A stretch of 46,133 nucleotides of DNA from Candidatus Solincola daggyaiensis (GTDB lineage: Bacteria; Actinomycetota; Geothermincolia; Geothermincolales; RBG-13-55-18): contig JACVJD010000007.1 of the NCBI GenBank assembly GCA_015711825.1, forward strand, positions 1 through 46,133, read 5' to 3'. The notes beneath the pieces are model-generated. The model was not told the origin of the DNA. It saw only the letters and a list, made by a program, of their open reading frames with translations, and ran no database searches. How positions within the stretch are numbered: position 1 is the stretch's first letter; each line of letters starts with the position of its first letter. A program made the translations under genes and the position numbers. Of this stretch, positions 25,863 to 33,579 are shown one piece after another.

Positions 25863-26443
25863 TGGCGCGCCTGATGGTCAAATATGAGAAATGCGGGGAC
25901 GCGGCGATGCTCTCGCACCGCGAGTGCATGCGAGCTCTGGAAAGGGCGCTGAGGCGCTCGCGGCTTCCGATCGAGTTCACCGCCGGGTTCAACCCCAGGC
26001 CGCGTATGAGCTTTTCGCCCGCTCTGCCCCTGGGGGTCGCAGCGGAGGCGGAGTACCTGGAGGTGTCGGTGGCGGGAGGGGTGGATGAAGGCGAGGCGGT
26101 GGAGGCCCTCAACCGCGCCTTGCCCGAGGGGTTGAGGGTACGCGAGGTGCGCCTGCTGGCGCCCAATATGCCCAAGCTTTCCCGCTGGGCGCGCTACGGC
26201 CTCTACCGCCTGGAGAGAGAAGAAGGCGGGTTCCATCTTCTCCTCAAGGTGAGCGGAGAGGGGCAGGCGAGGTTGAAGGACGCCCTGGAGGAGGCGGCAA
26301 GGCGTCTGGGGTGGGTTCCGGCGCTGGAGAGAGTGGTCAGGGTCGGTCTTTACGCTTCCCCGGAGGAGGTGTTCGAGGATGTGCGAGGCGAGGTCTATCA
26401 TTATGACGTGGAGAAAGGCGAGCTGCGTGTGTTGGAGGAATAG
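25862..26443 (+). CDS. DUF2344 / TIGR03936 protein, radical SAM partner
   Basis: A 193-aa protein with MVKYEKCGDAAMLSHRECMRALERALRR and FTAGFNPRPRMSFSPALPLGV, diagnostic for DUF2344. In other genomes it is encoded next to, or fused with, the TIGR03960 radical SAM protein, suggesting a shared modification reaction. Placement before RNase E/G and rplU hints at RNA or ribosome modification, which is inference. GGGGGAGG at 25844-25851 precedes ATG 25862; the adjacent GTG 25859 is an alternative. Confidence 0.88.
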   Translation: MARLMVKYEKCGDAAMLSHRECMRALERALRRSRLPIEFTAGFNPRPRMSFSPALPLGVAAEAEYLEVSVAGGVDEGEAVEALNRALPEGLRVREVRLLAPNMPKLSRWARYGLYRLEREEGGFHLLLKVSGEGQARLKDALEEAARRLGWVPALERVVRVGLYASPEEVFEDVRGEVYHYDVEKGELRVLEE

Positions 26444-26581
26444 GGCTTCCCGAGCTTCCGCGCCAGGCGCAGGGCGGAGGTCGAGCGGAACCGCTCCTTC
26501 CGCGCGGCGATGCGAGGCGGGCGGGTGAAAGGCATGGCGAGAGGAAAGAGCGCCCCCGCAGAAGGGAGGAGGAGCGAGCCC

Positions 26582-27814
26582 TTGCGGAAGGAGATGGTGG
26601 TGGCCTCCTACCGTGACGAGACCAGGGTCGCGGTATTGGAATCGGGCGAGCTGCAGGAGATCTTCGTGGGTCACCACGAGCGCCGGTCCATCGTCGGCGA
26701 CATCTACAAGGGGAGAGTGCAGAACGTCCTCCCCGGCATGGAGGCGGCGTTCGTCAATATCGGCCACAACCGCAACGCCCTCCTCTACGCGGGGGACATC
26801 TTCGTGGAGGATGACCGCCAGAAGGGGAGGCGCGACATAAGCAAGCTGTTGAAGGTGGGGCAGGAAGTGGTGGTACAGGTGACCAAGGACCCCATGGGCA
26901 GCAAGGGAGCGCGCCTAACCACCTACCTCTCCATACCGGGTCGCTACCTGGTCCTTCTCCCTCAGATGAACACGGTGGGCATCTCCCATCGCCTTGACGA
27001 GGAGGACAGGGCACGCCTGCGCAAGCTGGTGGACGAGGTCAGGCCGAAGGACGTGGGGATAATCGTGCGCACGGCGGCCAGGGAGGCGGAGGCGGCGGAG
27101 CTGAGGAAAAGCTTGGCCTATCTGAACAAGGTATGGCGGCAGGTGCACCGGGCGGCGGAGAAGAAAAGGGCCCCTGCCATTCTCTACCAGGAGCCCGAGC
27201 TGGAGATCAAGGTGATCAGGGATGTCTTGGACGGCAGCTTCGATCGCGTGCTGGTGGACTCCCACCGCTCCTTCCGCCGCATCAAGCAATACCTGAAAAT
27301 GGTGGCTCCGGACTTGGCCGACCGCGTGGAACGTTACGCGCATGAGACGCCGGTCTTCGAGGCCCTTGACATAAACCGCCAGATCCGCGACGCCCTGCGG
27401 AGGGAAGTCCCCCTGCCTTCGGGGGGCTCCATCGTCATCGACAACACCGAGGCCCTCACCGCTATCGACGTCAACACCGGCAGGTACGTGGGGGACAAAT
27501 CCTTGGAGGAGACGGTGCTGCGTACCAACATCGAGGCGGCGGCGGAGGTGGTGCGCCAGCTCAGGTTGCGCGATATCGGGGGCATCATCATCATCGACTT
27601 CATCGACATGAACGAGGCCAAGAACCGCCGCGCCGTCCTCAAGGCTCTCAACCAGGAACTGGAAAAAGATCGCACCAAGACCTACGTGGTGGAGCTCACC
27701 AAGCTGGGATTGGTGGAGATGACGCGCAAAAACGTCTCCGAGGGCCTGGTGGAGGTCTTCGGCGAGACCTGCCCCGTCTGCCATGGGCGGGGCGTGGTGT
27801 TCCGCGAGCCCTGA
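26582..27814 (+). CDS. rng: Ribonuclease E/G family endoribonuclease
   Basis: RNase G-size protein of about 410 aa. The S1 domain is GDIYKGRVQNVLPGMEAAFVNIG (about 39-61). The RNase H-like catalytic domain has AIDVNTGRYVG, with the metal-binding Asp, and FIDMNEAKNR. GLVEMTRKN follows, then the zinc-link CPVCHGRG near the C-terminus. There is no long RNase E-type degradosome tail. It processes rRNA and mRNA in relatives. I favour TTG 26582: AGGAGG at 26567-26572 is correctly spaced and the family N-terminus (KEMVVASYRDETRVAVLE) begins there. An ATG at 26510 would add 24 basic residues. Confidence 0.9.
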   Translation: MRKEMVVASYRDETRVAVLESGELQEIFVGHHERRSIVGDIYKGRVQNVLPGMEAAFVNIGHNRNALLYAGDIFVEDDRQKGRRDISKLLKVGQEVVVQVTKDPMGSKGARLTTYLSIPGRYLVLLPQMNTVGISHRLDEEDRARLRKLVDEVRPKDVGIIVRTAAREAEAAELRKSLAYLNKVWRQVHRAAEKKRAPAILYQEPELEIKVIRDVLDGSFDRVLVDSHRSFRRIKQYLKMVAPDLADRVERYAHETPVFEALDINRQIRDALRREVPLPSGGSIVIDNTEALTAIDVNTGRYVGDKSLEETVLRTNIEAAAEVVRQLRLRDIGGIIIIDFIDMNEAKNRRAVLKALNQELEKDRTKTYVVELTKLGLVEMTRKNVSEGLVEVFGETCPVCHGRGVVFREP

Positions 27815-27843
27815 ATACCTTAAGGGAGCTAAGGGAGCAGCCC

Positions 27844-28494
27844 ATGAGGGGAAGCGACGCCGAAGGCGGCGAGGAGAGGGGAAAGCCGGGACGAGACCGC
27901 CGCAAGGGAAAGGCGCTCATCGCCATCGGCATCTCCCTGATCCTCGCCGGCCTGCTGGCCCTGGCCGGGGTTTATGCCTACATCTACTATACCGACCGCC
28001 GGGCGGCGGCGGCACAGGAGGAGCTGAGGCGGGAGTGGGAAAGACGGCCGCCTTCCCCGGAAAGCGGCGAGGCTTCGGTGGGGGACGGTATCGCCCGCAT
28101 CATCGCGCCCCGCATCGGGCTGGACGCCATCGTGGTGCAGTTGTGGGGGCTCGACGACGCCGAGAACCTCAAGCGGGGCCCCGGCCATCTCCCCGGAACC
28201 GCTTATCCCGGGCAGGCGGGGAACTGCGTCATCTCCGGTCACCGCACCACCTACGGAGCGCCCTTCCGCCATATAGAGCAATTGACGGCGGGGGAGCGGA
28301 TCATCTTGGAAACCGCTTCCGGCCGCTACCAATACGAGGTTTACGAGCAACGCATCGTGCAACCCTCCGACCTCACGGTTCTGGAGCAGGGCGACGAGCC
28401 CAAGCTCACCCTCACCGCATGCCATCCCTGGTACAGCGCGGCGCAGCGCATAGTGATCATCTCGAGACTGGTGGAGAGCGGAGCGAGGGAATAG
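27844..28494 (+). CDS. srtE: Class E-like sortase
   Basis: A 216-aa membrane-anchored transpeptidase with one N-terminal transmembrane helix (about 24-48). The sortase beta-barrel carries the catalytic triad: His133 in SGHRTTYGAPF, Cys193 in LTACHPWYSA and Arg202 in AQRIVII. GHRTTYGAPF with a CHPxYSA cysteine motif resembles actinobacterial class E sortases, which attach LAXTG-type proteins to the wall. No LPXTG/LAXTG substrate is visible in the window; the neighbouring CAP protein lacks a sorting signal. Preceded by AAGGGAGC SD-like sequence. Confidence 0.85.
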   Translation: MRGSDAEGGEERGKPGRDRRKGKALIAIGISLILAGLLALAGVYAYIYYTDRRAAAAQEELRREWERRPPSPESGEASVGDGIARIIAPRIGLDAIVVQLWGLDDAENLKRGPGHLPGTAYPGQAGNCVISGHRTTYGAPFRHIEQLTAGERIILETASGRYQYEVYEQRIVQPSDLTVLEQGDEPKLTLTACHPWYSAAQRIVIISRLVESGARE

Positions 28495-29084
28495 CCCCAA
28501 GGCCGAGCGCGCAAGAGCTTAGCGGGAGAAACCTCTCAGGATCGGAAACGCGGGCCCTTCTCCCGGAAATGCCGGTAAAGAGGATGACGCGGCGGTGAGG
28601 GAAAAACCGGCGGTCGATGCGAAGGGGATATTCTCGAGCGCTCGCCGCAGGCGGAAAACCCGCGCGCTACGGAGAAGGGATAAAAAAAATAGAGACCGGA
28701 AAGTGGGCAGGCTTTCCGGTCGAGGCCAAAACTCACTCGGCGTAGATATTTTGGCAATTATTCTATCGGCGTTTTCCGGCCGGCACTTTAGACCTTTTTT
28801 GTCCCCATCTCCAACCCGTTTTTGCCCTCCCAGACCCCGCTTTGTCTCTCGGGAAGGGACCGGGAACGCGATGCGGCCGCATTGCCCGTGCGTCTCCGCG
28901 TTGTATTTACCCGGGCCGTGAAGACGGTCGGTCGACCGAAAGGCTGCGCGGTGGAATCGCGACCCATCGCTCCCGCCCGGGGAGGGCGACCTGTTGACCC
29001 GTTACTTTAATTTGATTTTGAAGCTCAAGGATCGCGTGCGGGAAGTCGATAAAGAGAGCGTACATTGAGAACAGCATATCCCTG
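28495..29084 (+). other. Long noncoding interval before the riboswitch
   Basis: About 590 bases with no supported gene. It includes a 10-bp hairpin next to an A8 tract (28684-28721), a pyrimidine-rich AT-richer stretch (28740-28850), and TTGACC at 28994-28999 without a good -10. A 192-codon minus-strand frame (28907-29485) runs through the riboswitch and is rejected. The riboswitch promoter must lie here but was not identified. Confidence 0.45.
28685..28721 (-). terminator. Intrinsic-terminator-like hairpin reading on the minus strand
   Basis: GACCGGAAAG (28694-28703) pairs perfectly with CTTTCCGGTC (28712-28721) across an 8-base loop. The A-rich run on the left (28683-28690) becomes a T tract on the minus strand, so termination is expected for leftward transcripts. 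On the plus strand no T tract follows. It would shield the sortase end from antisense transcription. Confidence 0.5.
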
Positions 29085-29180
29085 TAGGTGATAAAGGCAA
29101 ACTCTTCCGAAAGGAGAGGGCGCAAAGCCATGGGTCTAAGGCCGCGAAAGCGGTTATGATCGCCAGGCTGCCGCCTCGTA
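29085..29180 (+). promoter_or_regulatory. Cyclic di-GMP-I (GEMM) riboswitch aptamer
   Basis: The GEMM-I core is present in order. GGCAAA (29096-29101) leads into the P1b hairpin with a GAAA tetraloop (CTCTTCC-GAAA-GGAGAG). Then come GGGCGCAAAGCC (29118-29129), TGGGTCTAAGG, a second GC hairpin with a GAAA loop, and TTATGATCGCCAGG-CTGCCG closing the helix. CTAAGG and TATGAT form the expected tetraloop-receptor pair that docks the GAAA loop. It precedes a terminator hairpin and the CAP-repeat gene, so c-di-GMP should control that secreted protein. Confidence 0.9.
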
Positions 29181-29185
29181 AGCGA

Positions 29186-29220
29186 CGCCCTTTCCCTAGG
29201 AGGAAAGGGCGGTTCGTTTT
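29186..29220 (+). terminator. Expression-platform terminator of the riboswitch
   Basis: CGCCCTTTCC (29186-29195) and GGAAAGGGCG (29202-29211) form a perfect 10-bp stem around CTAGGA, followed by GTTCGTTTT. The T tract is imperfect. The stem lies 6 bases after the aptamer, so ligand binding can plausibly decide whether it forms. Whether c-di-GMP turns expression on or off cannot be read from sequence. Confidence 0.65.
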
Positions 29221-29273
29221 CAGGGGAACGGGAGAGTTGCCACCGGCCTCGGGGACAAAGGGAGAGGCTGACA

Positions 29274-31121
29274 ATGAAGGGGCTCACTCGGTGGCAGAAG
29301 GGCGCAACACCTCTACTCGTGATCGTCTTTCTCGCCCTCACCGTATCGATGCCGATGATCTTCCCGGCCGTGGGGACCGCGGGGGCGGTCAACGCCTCGG
29401 CCGGAGAGGCCCGCATGCTGGAACTGGTCAACCAGGCCCGTAACCAGGCGGGCCTTCCTTCCCTGTATGCGGAGCAACAGCTCACCGATTTCGCGCGCGC
29501 CTATTCCTCGGAGATGATGCAGTACGATTTCTTCGGGCACGTGTCGCCGGTCTCGGGTAACCTGCAGCAGCGCATCGCGGCGAGGGGCATCACGGGATGG
29601 ACCCTGGCGGGAGAGAACATCGCCAAGGCGCCCAGCGTGGACGTGGCCTTCGAGGCGCTCATGAACAGCCCGGGGCACAGGGAGAACATCCTGCGGCCCG
29701 AGTTCAACTGCATCGGGATAGGGGTGGTGGCGGAGGGGAATACCCTTTACATCACCCAGGAGTTCATGTGCTTCTCTCCCATTCCCGACAGCGCCGATAT
29801 GGGCGTCGCGTCGCCTCAGCCTGAAAACCCCTCTCCCACCCCGGCGCCTCCCGCGCCATCTGCCGACAGCTTCGACTCTTACCTTCTGCTTATGAACCCC
29901 AACCCGCGGGCGGCCCAGGTCAAGGTGGACTTCCAGGGCGAGGACGGGAGCAGCCGCGAGTTCACCTACACGGTGATGCCGGGAAGCCGCTTCACGGTGC
30001 CGGTGCGGGAAACGGTGGGGCGGGGTTCCTTCTCCACCCAGGTGGAGAGCGACCTCCCGGTGCTGGCGGAGCGCGCCATGTACTTCGACTACCAGGGCAG
30101 GCGCGGCGGCCATGACTCCATAGGCGCCGACGCCCCCTCCCGTACCTGGTTCTTCGCCGAGGGCTACACCGGGGATTCCTTCGATACCTGGATCCTGCTC
30201 CAGAACCCCAACGACGGCGAGGCGGAGGTGACCTTGAGCTTCATGCGTCCCGACGGGGCGGTTATCACCCGCCAGGTGAAGATCCTCCCCAGGCGCAGGC
30301 ACTCCGTGCACGTGGACGAGATACCGGGGCTGGAGGCGAGCGACGTCTCCACCCAGGTGACCGCGAGCCTCCCGGTGGTGGCGGAGCGCGCCATGTACTT
30401 CAATTACGCGGGCAAGGACGGCGGCCACGGCTCCATCGGGGCCAGCTCGCCCTCGCAGACCTGGTTCTTCGCCGAGGGCTACACCGGGGATTCCTTCGAT
30501 ACCTGGATCCTGCTCCAGAACCCCAACGACGCCGCTTCCACCGTGACCCTGAGGTTTATGAAGCCGGACGGCAGCGTGGTGGAGCGTCAGTTCAGCGTGC
30601 CGGGACGCCGCAGGCACTCCGTGCACGTGGACGAGATACCCGGTCTGGAGTCCACCGACGTCTCCACCTCGGTGACCGCCGATGTGCCCGTGGTGGCGGA
30701 GCGCGCCATGTACTTCGATTACCGGGGCAGGCGTGGAGGGCACGTTACGGTGGGAACGCCCGAGCCCGGGTGTTCCTGGTATCTGGCGGAGGGCTATACG
30801 GGAGGGGATTTCGACGCGTACGTGCTGCTGCAGAACCCGGGCGATGAGGCGGCGGTGGTGAAGGTCTGCTTTATGCGTTCCGACGGCCTGAAGGTGGAGC
30901 GTGAGGTGAGGATGGGGCCCCACGCCCGCCACACCATTCACGTGGACGAGGTGGAGAGCCTGGGGGACGCCGAGGTGAGCACCCAGGTCAGCTCGAGCTC
31001 GCCGGTGGTGGTGGAGCTGGCGCAATATTTCAACTATCGCGGCATGGCCGACGGAAACAACGCCATGGGGGCCAGAGAGCCCTCCACCTCGTGGTTCTTC
31101 GCGGAGGGATGCGTGGAATAG
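29274..31121 (+). CDS. Secreted CAP-domain protein with four tandem WFFAEG-type repeats
   Basis: A 615-aa exported protein. The signal peptide/anchor covers residues 1-38. A CAP/SCP domain (about 44-165) follows, with LELVNQARNQAGLPSL, FFGHVSP, AGENIAKA and MNSPGHRENIL, as in bacterial YkwD-type proteins. A Pro-rich linker (about 182-195) leads to four repeats of about 105 residues starting near 197, 302, 407 and 511. Each has FDxWILLQNPN, RRRHSVHVDEIPGLE, VVAERAMYFDYxG and a closing WFFAEGYTG. The chain stops right after a fifth SWFFAEGC, with no sorting signal. SD GGGAGAGG. Function is unknown; the repeats suggest surface binding. Expression lies behind a c-di-GMP riboswitch. Confidence 0.88.
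   Translation: MKGLTRWQKGATPLLVIVFLALTVSMPMIFPAVGTAGAVNASAGEARMLELVNQARNQAGLPSLYAEQQLTDFARAYSSEMMQYDFFGHVSPVSGNLQQRIAARGITGWTLAGENIAKAPSVDVAFEALMNSPGHRENILRPEFNCIGIGVVAEGNTLYITQEFMCFSPIPDSADMGVASPQPENPSPTPAPPAPSADSFDSYLLLMNPNPRAAQVKVDFQGEDGSSREFTYTVMPGSRFTVPVRETVGRGSFSTQVESDLPVLAERAMYFDYQGRRGGHDSIGADAPSRTWFFAEGYTGDSFDTWILLQNPNDGEAEVTLSFMRPDGAVITRQVKILPRRRHSVHVDEIPGLEASDVSTQVTASLPVVAERAMYFNYAGKDGGHGSIGASSPSQTWFFAEGYTGDSFDTWILLQNPNDAASTVTLRFMKPDGSVVERQFSVPGRRRHSVHVDEIPGLESTDVSTSVTADVPVVAERAMYFDYRGRRGGHVTVGTPEPGCSWYLAEGYTGGDFDAYVLLQNPGDEAAVVKVCFMRSDGLKVEREVRMGPHARHTIHVDEVESLGDAEVSTQVSSSSPVVVELAQYFNYRGMADGNNAMGAREPSTSWFFAEGCVE
30144..30531 (+). repeat. Identical 73-bp blocks, 315 bp apart, within the CAP-protein gene
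   Basis: Bases 30144-30216 and 30459-30531 are identical over 73 positions and encode TWFFAEGYTGDSFDTWILLQ plus following residues. The 315-bp offset equals one 105-codon repeat. A second near-identical block (GGCACTCCGTGCACGTGG) recurs at the same offset. Such identity, including synonymous sites, indicates recent duplication or gene conversion. Confidence 0.9.
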
Positions 31122-31142
31122 ACGGTTGAGGGACTTCATAAA

Positions 31143-31174
31143 GGAGGGGCGTCGGCGCGGCGCGGCGCCCCTCC
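31143..31174 (+). terminator. GC-rich hairpin after the CAP-protein gene
   Basis: GGAGGGGCG (31143-31151) pairs with CGCCCCTCC (31166-31174) across a 14-base GC-rich loop. It lies 21 bases after the stop. Only a short pyrimidine run (GGCTTTC) follows, so termination may be partial. Confidence 0.55.
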
Positions 31175-31320
31175 GGCTTTCGGCAAGCCCCGAGGCCGGC
31201 AGGCGCGAAAGAGCCCCCGCTCCTTTTGCTCTGGTTGTCGGCGTGGCCACAAGGCGGCGATCGCGGGGCCGGATGCCCTGCGGAAGAAGAGGACTCGATA
31301 TGTGAACAGGGACACGAGCT

Positions 31321-31349
31321 TTACATGGCTTCGCGCGCGTGTTACTGTT
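31321..31349 (+). promoter_or_regulatory. Promoter for rplU operon
   Basis: TTTACA (31321-31326), 17-base spacer, TACTGT (31344-31349), fitting the TANNNT -10 common in actinobacteria. The start point would leave a leader of about 28 bases with SD GGAGG (31375-31379). A TAAAAT at 31362-31367 is an alternative -10 but would leave almost no leader. Confidence 0.5.
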
Positions 31350-31384
31350 TGTTGCTGTGGTAAAATTAGCCCTGGAGGTATGCG

Positions 31385-31750
31385 ATGTTCGCAGTGATCG
31401 AGACGGGAGGAAAGCAGTACCGCGTGGAGCAGGGCTCGGTGATACGCATCGAGAAGCTCGACGTACCCGAGGGAGAATCCGTGGTGTTCGATAACGTGCT
31501 GCTGGCGGGCGAAGGCGGAGAGATCCTGGCGGGCACAGAGGCCGGCAAGGTGAAGGTCGAGGGCACGGTGATCAGGCACGGCAAGGGCAAGAAGATCATC
31601 GTCTTCAAGTACAAGCCCAAGAAGGGTTACCACCGCAAACGCGGCCACCGCCAGCTCTTCACCGAGGTGAGGGTGGAAAAGATCGCCGGAGCGCCCGGCG
31701 CCGGGGAGGCGGGAAAAAGCGGAAAAGCGGAGGAGGCCGGGGAAGGCTGA
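31385..31750 (+). CDS. rplU: 50S ribosomal protein L21
   Basis: Ribosomal protein bL21, 121 aa. The core [17 protein letters not shown] through [24 protein letters not shown] is complete. A C-terminal extension of about 20 Gly/Ala/Lys/Glu residues is beyond the usual 103-aa core. ATG with GGAGG 5 bases upstream. It leads the classic rplU-rpmA-obg operon. Confidence 0.97.
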   Translation: MFAVIETGGKQYRVEQGSVIRIEKLDVPEGESVVFDNVLLAGEGGEILAGTEAGKVKVEGTVIRHGKGKKIIVFKYKPKKGYHRKRGHRQLFTEVRVEKIAGAPGAGEAGKSGKAEEAGEG

Positions 31751-31777
31751 TCCCTTGTGAGGGAGGAGTGATCAAGG

Positions 31778-32035
31778 ATGTCCAGTAAGAAAGGCGTGGG
31801 AAGCTCGCGCAACGGTCGCGACAGCCACTCCAAGAGGCTGGGGATAAAGAGCTACGGCGGGCAGTTCGTGAGCGGGGGCTCCATACTGGTGCGACAGTGC
31901 GGAACCAAGGTAAAGCCGGGCGACAACGTGGGGGTGGGCAAGGACTACACCCTTTACGCAAAGACGGACGGGTACGTGAGCTTCCGGCGCAGCGGAGACC
32001 GCCATATCGTGAGCGTGATGCCGGCGCGGGAATAG
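31778..32035 (+). CDS. rpmA: 50S ribosomal protein L27
   Basis: Ribosomal protein bL27, 85 aa, whose N-terminus reaches the peptidyl-transferase centre. The start [21 protein letters not shown] and [15 protein letters not shown] are canonical. There is no cleavable N-terminal extension of the Firmicutes type. It follows rplU by 27 bases with SD GGGAGGAG. Confidence 0.97.
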   Translation: MSSKKGVGSSRNGRDSHSKRLGIKSYGGQFVSGGSILVRQCGTKVKPGDNVGVGKDYTLYAKTDGYVSFRRSGDRHIVSVMPARE

Positions 32036-32061
32036 GTTGCGCCGAGCGGCTTTTCATAGCG

Positions 32062-32092
32062 GGCAGAACCCCGGCCGTGCCGGGGTTCTGCC
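32062..32092 (+). other. Perfect 14-bp hairpin with triloop between rpmA and obg
   Basis: GGCAGAACCCCGGC (32062-32075), CGT, GCCGGGGTTCTGCC (32079-32092). No T tract follows, so it is not a standard terminator. It may be an RNA-processing or stability element, or attenuate obg relative to the ribosomal proteins. Confidence 0.6.
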
Positions 32093-32129
32093 GTTACGGG
32101 GGACGGCACAGGCCGGGTGGCGAGGAAAG

Positions 32130-33410
32130 ATGTTCATAGACGAAGCGAGGATAAAGGTGAGGGGAGGCCGTGGAGGCGACGGCTGCACCAGCTTTCACCG
32201 TGAGAAGTTCAGGCCGTTGGGGGGGCCCGACGGCGGCGACGGCGGCAAGGGCGGTTCGGTCATCGTGCGCGCGTCGGAAGGCGTGAACACCCTGGTGGAA
32301 TACACGCGCAAAAAGCACTTCCGGGCGGGAGACGGGTCGGGCGGGTCCGGCAACAACCGCCGCGGGATGGACGGAAAGGACCTGGTGATCCTGGTGCCGG
32401 TGGGCACCCAGGTCAGGGAGGAGGGGGGAAAGCTTTTGGCGGACCTGTCCATACCCGGCAGGGAAGTGGTGGTAGCCGCGGGCGGTCGGGGAGGCCGCGG
32501 CAACGCCTCCTTCGCCACCCCGGCGCGAAGGGCGCCGGATTTCTCCGAGCGGGGAGAAGCGGGAGAGGAAAGATGGATACAACTGGAGCTGAAGCTCCTG
32601 GCGGACGTGGGGGTGGTGGGGCTGCCGAATGCCGGAAAGTCCACCCTCGTCTCGCGTCTCTCGGCTGCGAGGCCGCGCATCGCCGATTATCCTTTCACCA
32701 CCCTGGAGCCGGTACTGGGGGTGGTGAGGGTGGACGAGGAGAGGAGCTTCGTCATCTCCGATCTTCCCGGCCTGGTGGAGGGGGCGCACCAGGGCAGGGG
32801 ATTGGGGCTGCGCTTCCTGCGCCACGTGGAGAGGACCTCGGTGATCCTTCACCTGCTCGACCTCTCTTGCCATGCCCCCGTCGGGCCCGCCCAAGCCCTG
32901 GAGATCATGCTCGAGGAGCTGTCCTCCTACGGGGCGGGGCTGATGGAGAGGCACCACCTGGTGGCGGGAAGCAAGCTGGACGTCGCCGACCCCTCGCGGC
33001 TGGCGGAGGCGAGGGAGGCGGCGGCCGTGAGGGGCTGGGATTTTTTCCCAATATCCTCCGTGAGCGGGGAAGGGCTTCCGGACCTGGTACGGCGGCTGGC
33101 GGGCCTGGTGCAGGAATCGCGCGCCCAAAGGGCGGATATGCTGCCGCGGGAGAGGACCCTCTACGCTTACGATCCGGAGAGGGAACGCGGCTTCAGGGTC
33201 TTCCGCTGCGGCGAGGAGTTCCATGTGGAGGGGAAAAGGGTGGAGAGGCTGCTGAAAAGCATGGACCTCTCCAACCCCCAGGCCCTTTCCTATCTCCAGG
33301 CGCGCATGAAGAGGATGGGGGTGGAGGAGGAGCTGGCAAGGCACGGCGCCAAGGAGGGAGATACGGTGGTAATCGCCGGTTACGTGTTCGATTTCCTCCC
33401 CGAAAGCTGA
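32130..33410 (+). CDS. obg: Obg family GTPase (ribosome assembly, CgtA)
   Basis: GTPase of 426 aa that binds the 50S subunit. The glycine-rich OBG fold covers about 1-158 (VRGGRGGDGCTSFHREKF, GGDGGKGG). The G domain has GLPNAGKST (Lys170), DYPFTTLEP and DLPGLVEG. A C-terminal OCT domain (about 345-426) includes YDPERERGFRVFRCGEEF. NKxD appears as GSKLD. ATG 32130 with GAGG 4 bases upstream; the open frame extends upstream through the hairpin but without homology. Confidence 0.96.
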   Translation: MFIDEARIKVRGGRGGDGCTSFHREKFRPLGGPDGGDGGKGGSVIVRASEGVNTLVEYTRKKHFRAGDGSGGSGNNRRGMDGKDLVILVPVGTQVREEGGKLLADLSIPGREVVVAAGGRGGRGNASFATPARRAPDFSERGEAGEERWIQLELKLLADVGVVGLPNAGKSTLVSRLSAARPRIADYPFTTLEPVLGVVRVDEERSFVISDLPGLVEGAHQGRGLGLRFLRHVERTSVILHLLDLSCHAPVGPAQALEIMLEELSSYGAGLMERHHLVAGSKLDVADPSRLAEAREAAAVRGWDFFPISSVSGEGLPDLVRRLAGLVQESRAQRADMLPRERTLYAYDPERERGFRVFRCGEEFHVEGKRVERLLKSMDLSNPQALSYLQARMKRMGVEEELARHGAKEGDTVVIAGYVFDFLPES

Positions 33411-33479
33411 TCGCCGGGGGCCGGGCTCGATGGCGTGCGGCGCCCGCGGCGAAGGGGAGCCGGCGCATGGGAATCATAC

Positions 33480-33503
33480 TTAAGGTGTGTTTTAAGGTGT
33501 GTT
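33480..33503 (+). repeat. Perfect 12-bp tandem repeat TTAAGGTGTGTT x2 upstream of proB
   Basis: Two adjacent identical copies (33480-33491, 33492-33503) in the 169-base obg-proB gap, 77 bases before the proB start. The AT-rich islet stands out locally. It could be a regulator site; no promoter match was found around it. Confidence 0.7.
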
Positions 33504-33579
33504 GCGCGATGCGCGGGAAGGGAAACGGCAGGAAGTCGAGGGAATAGGCGGCGGCGCCGGTAAGAGGAGAGGTGAGGGG

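Noticed and set aside
29025-29053. FliA-type promoter (TCAA ... GTCGATAA) upstream of the riboswitch
   Set aside because: Spacing of 17 and a poor -35 do not match the sigma-28 consensus.
28907-29485. 192-codon minus-strand ORF
   Set aside because: Runs through the riboswitch, its terminator and the CAP gene start; no domain.
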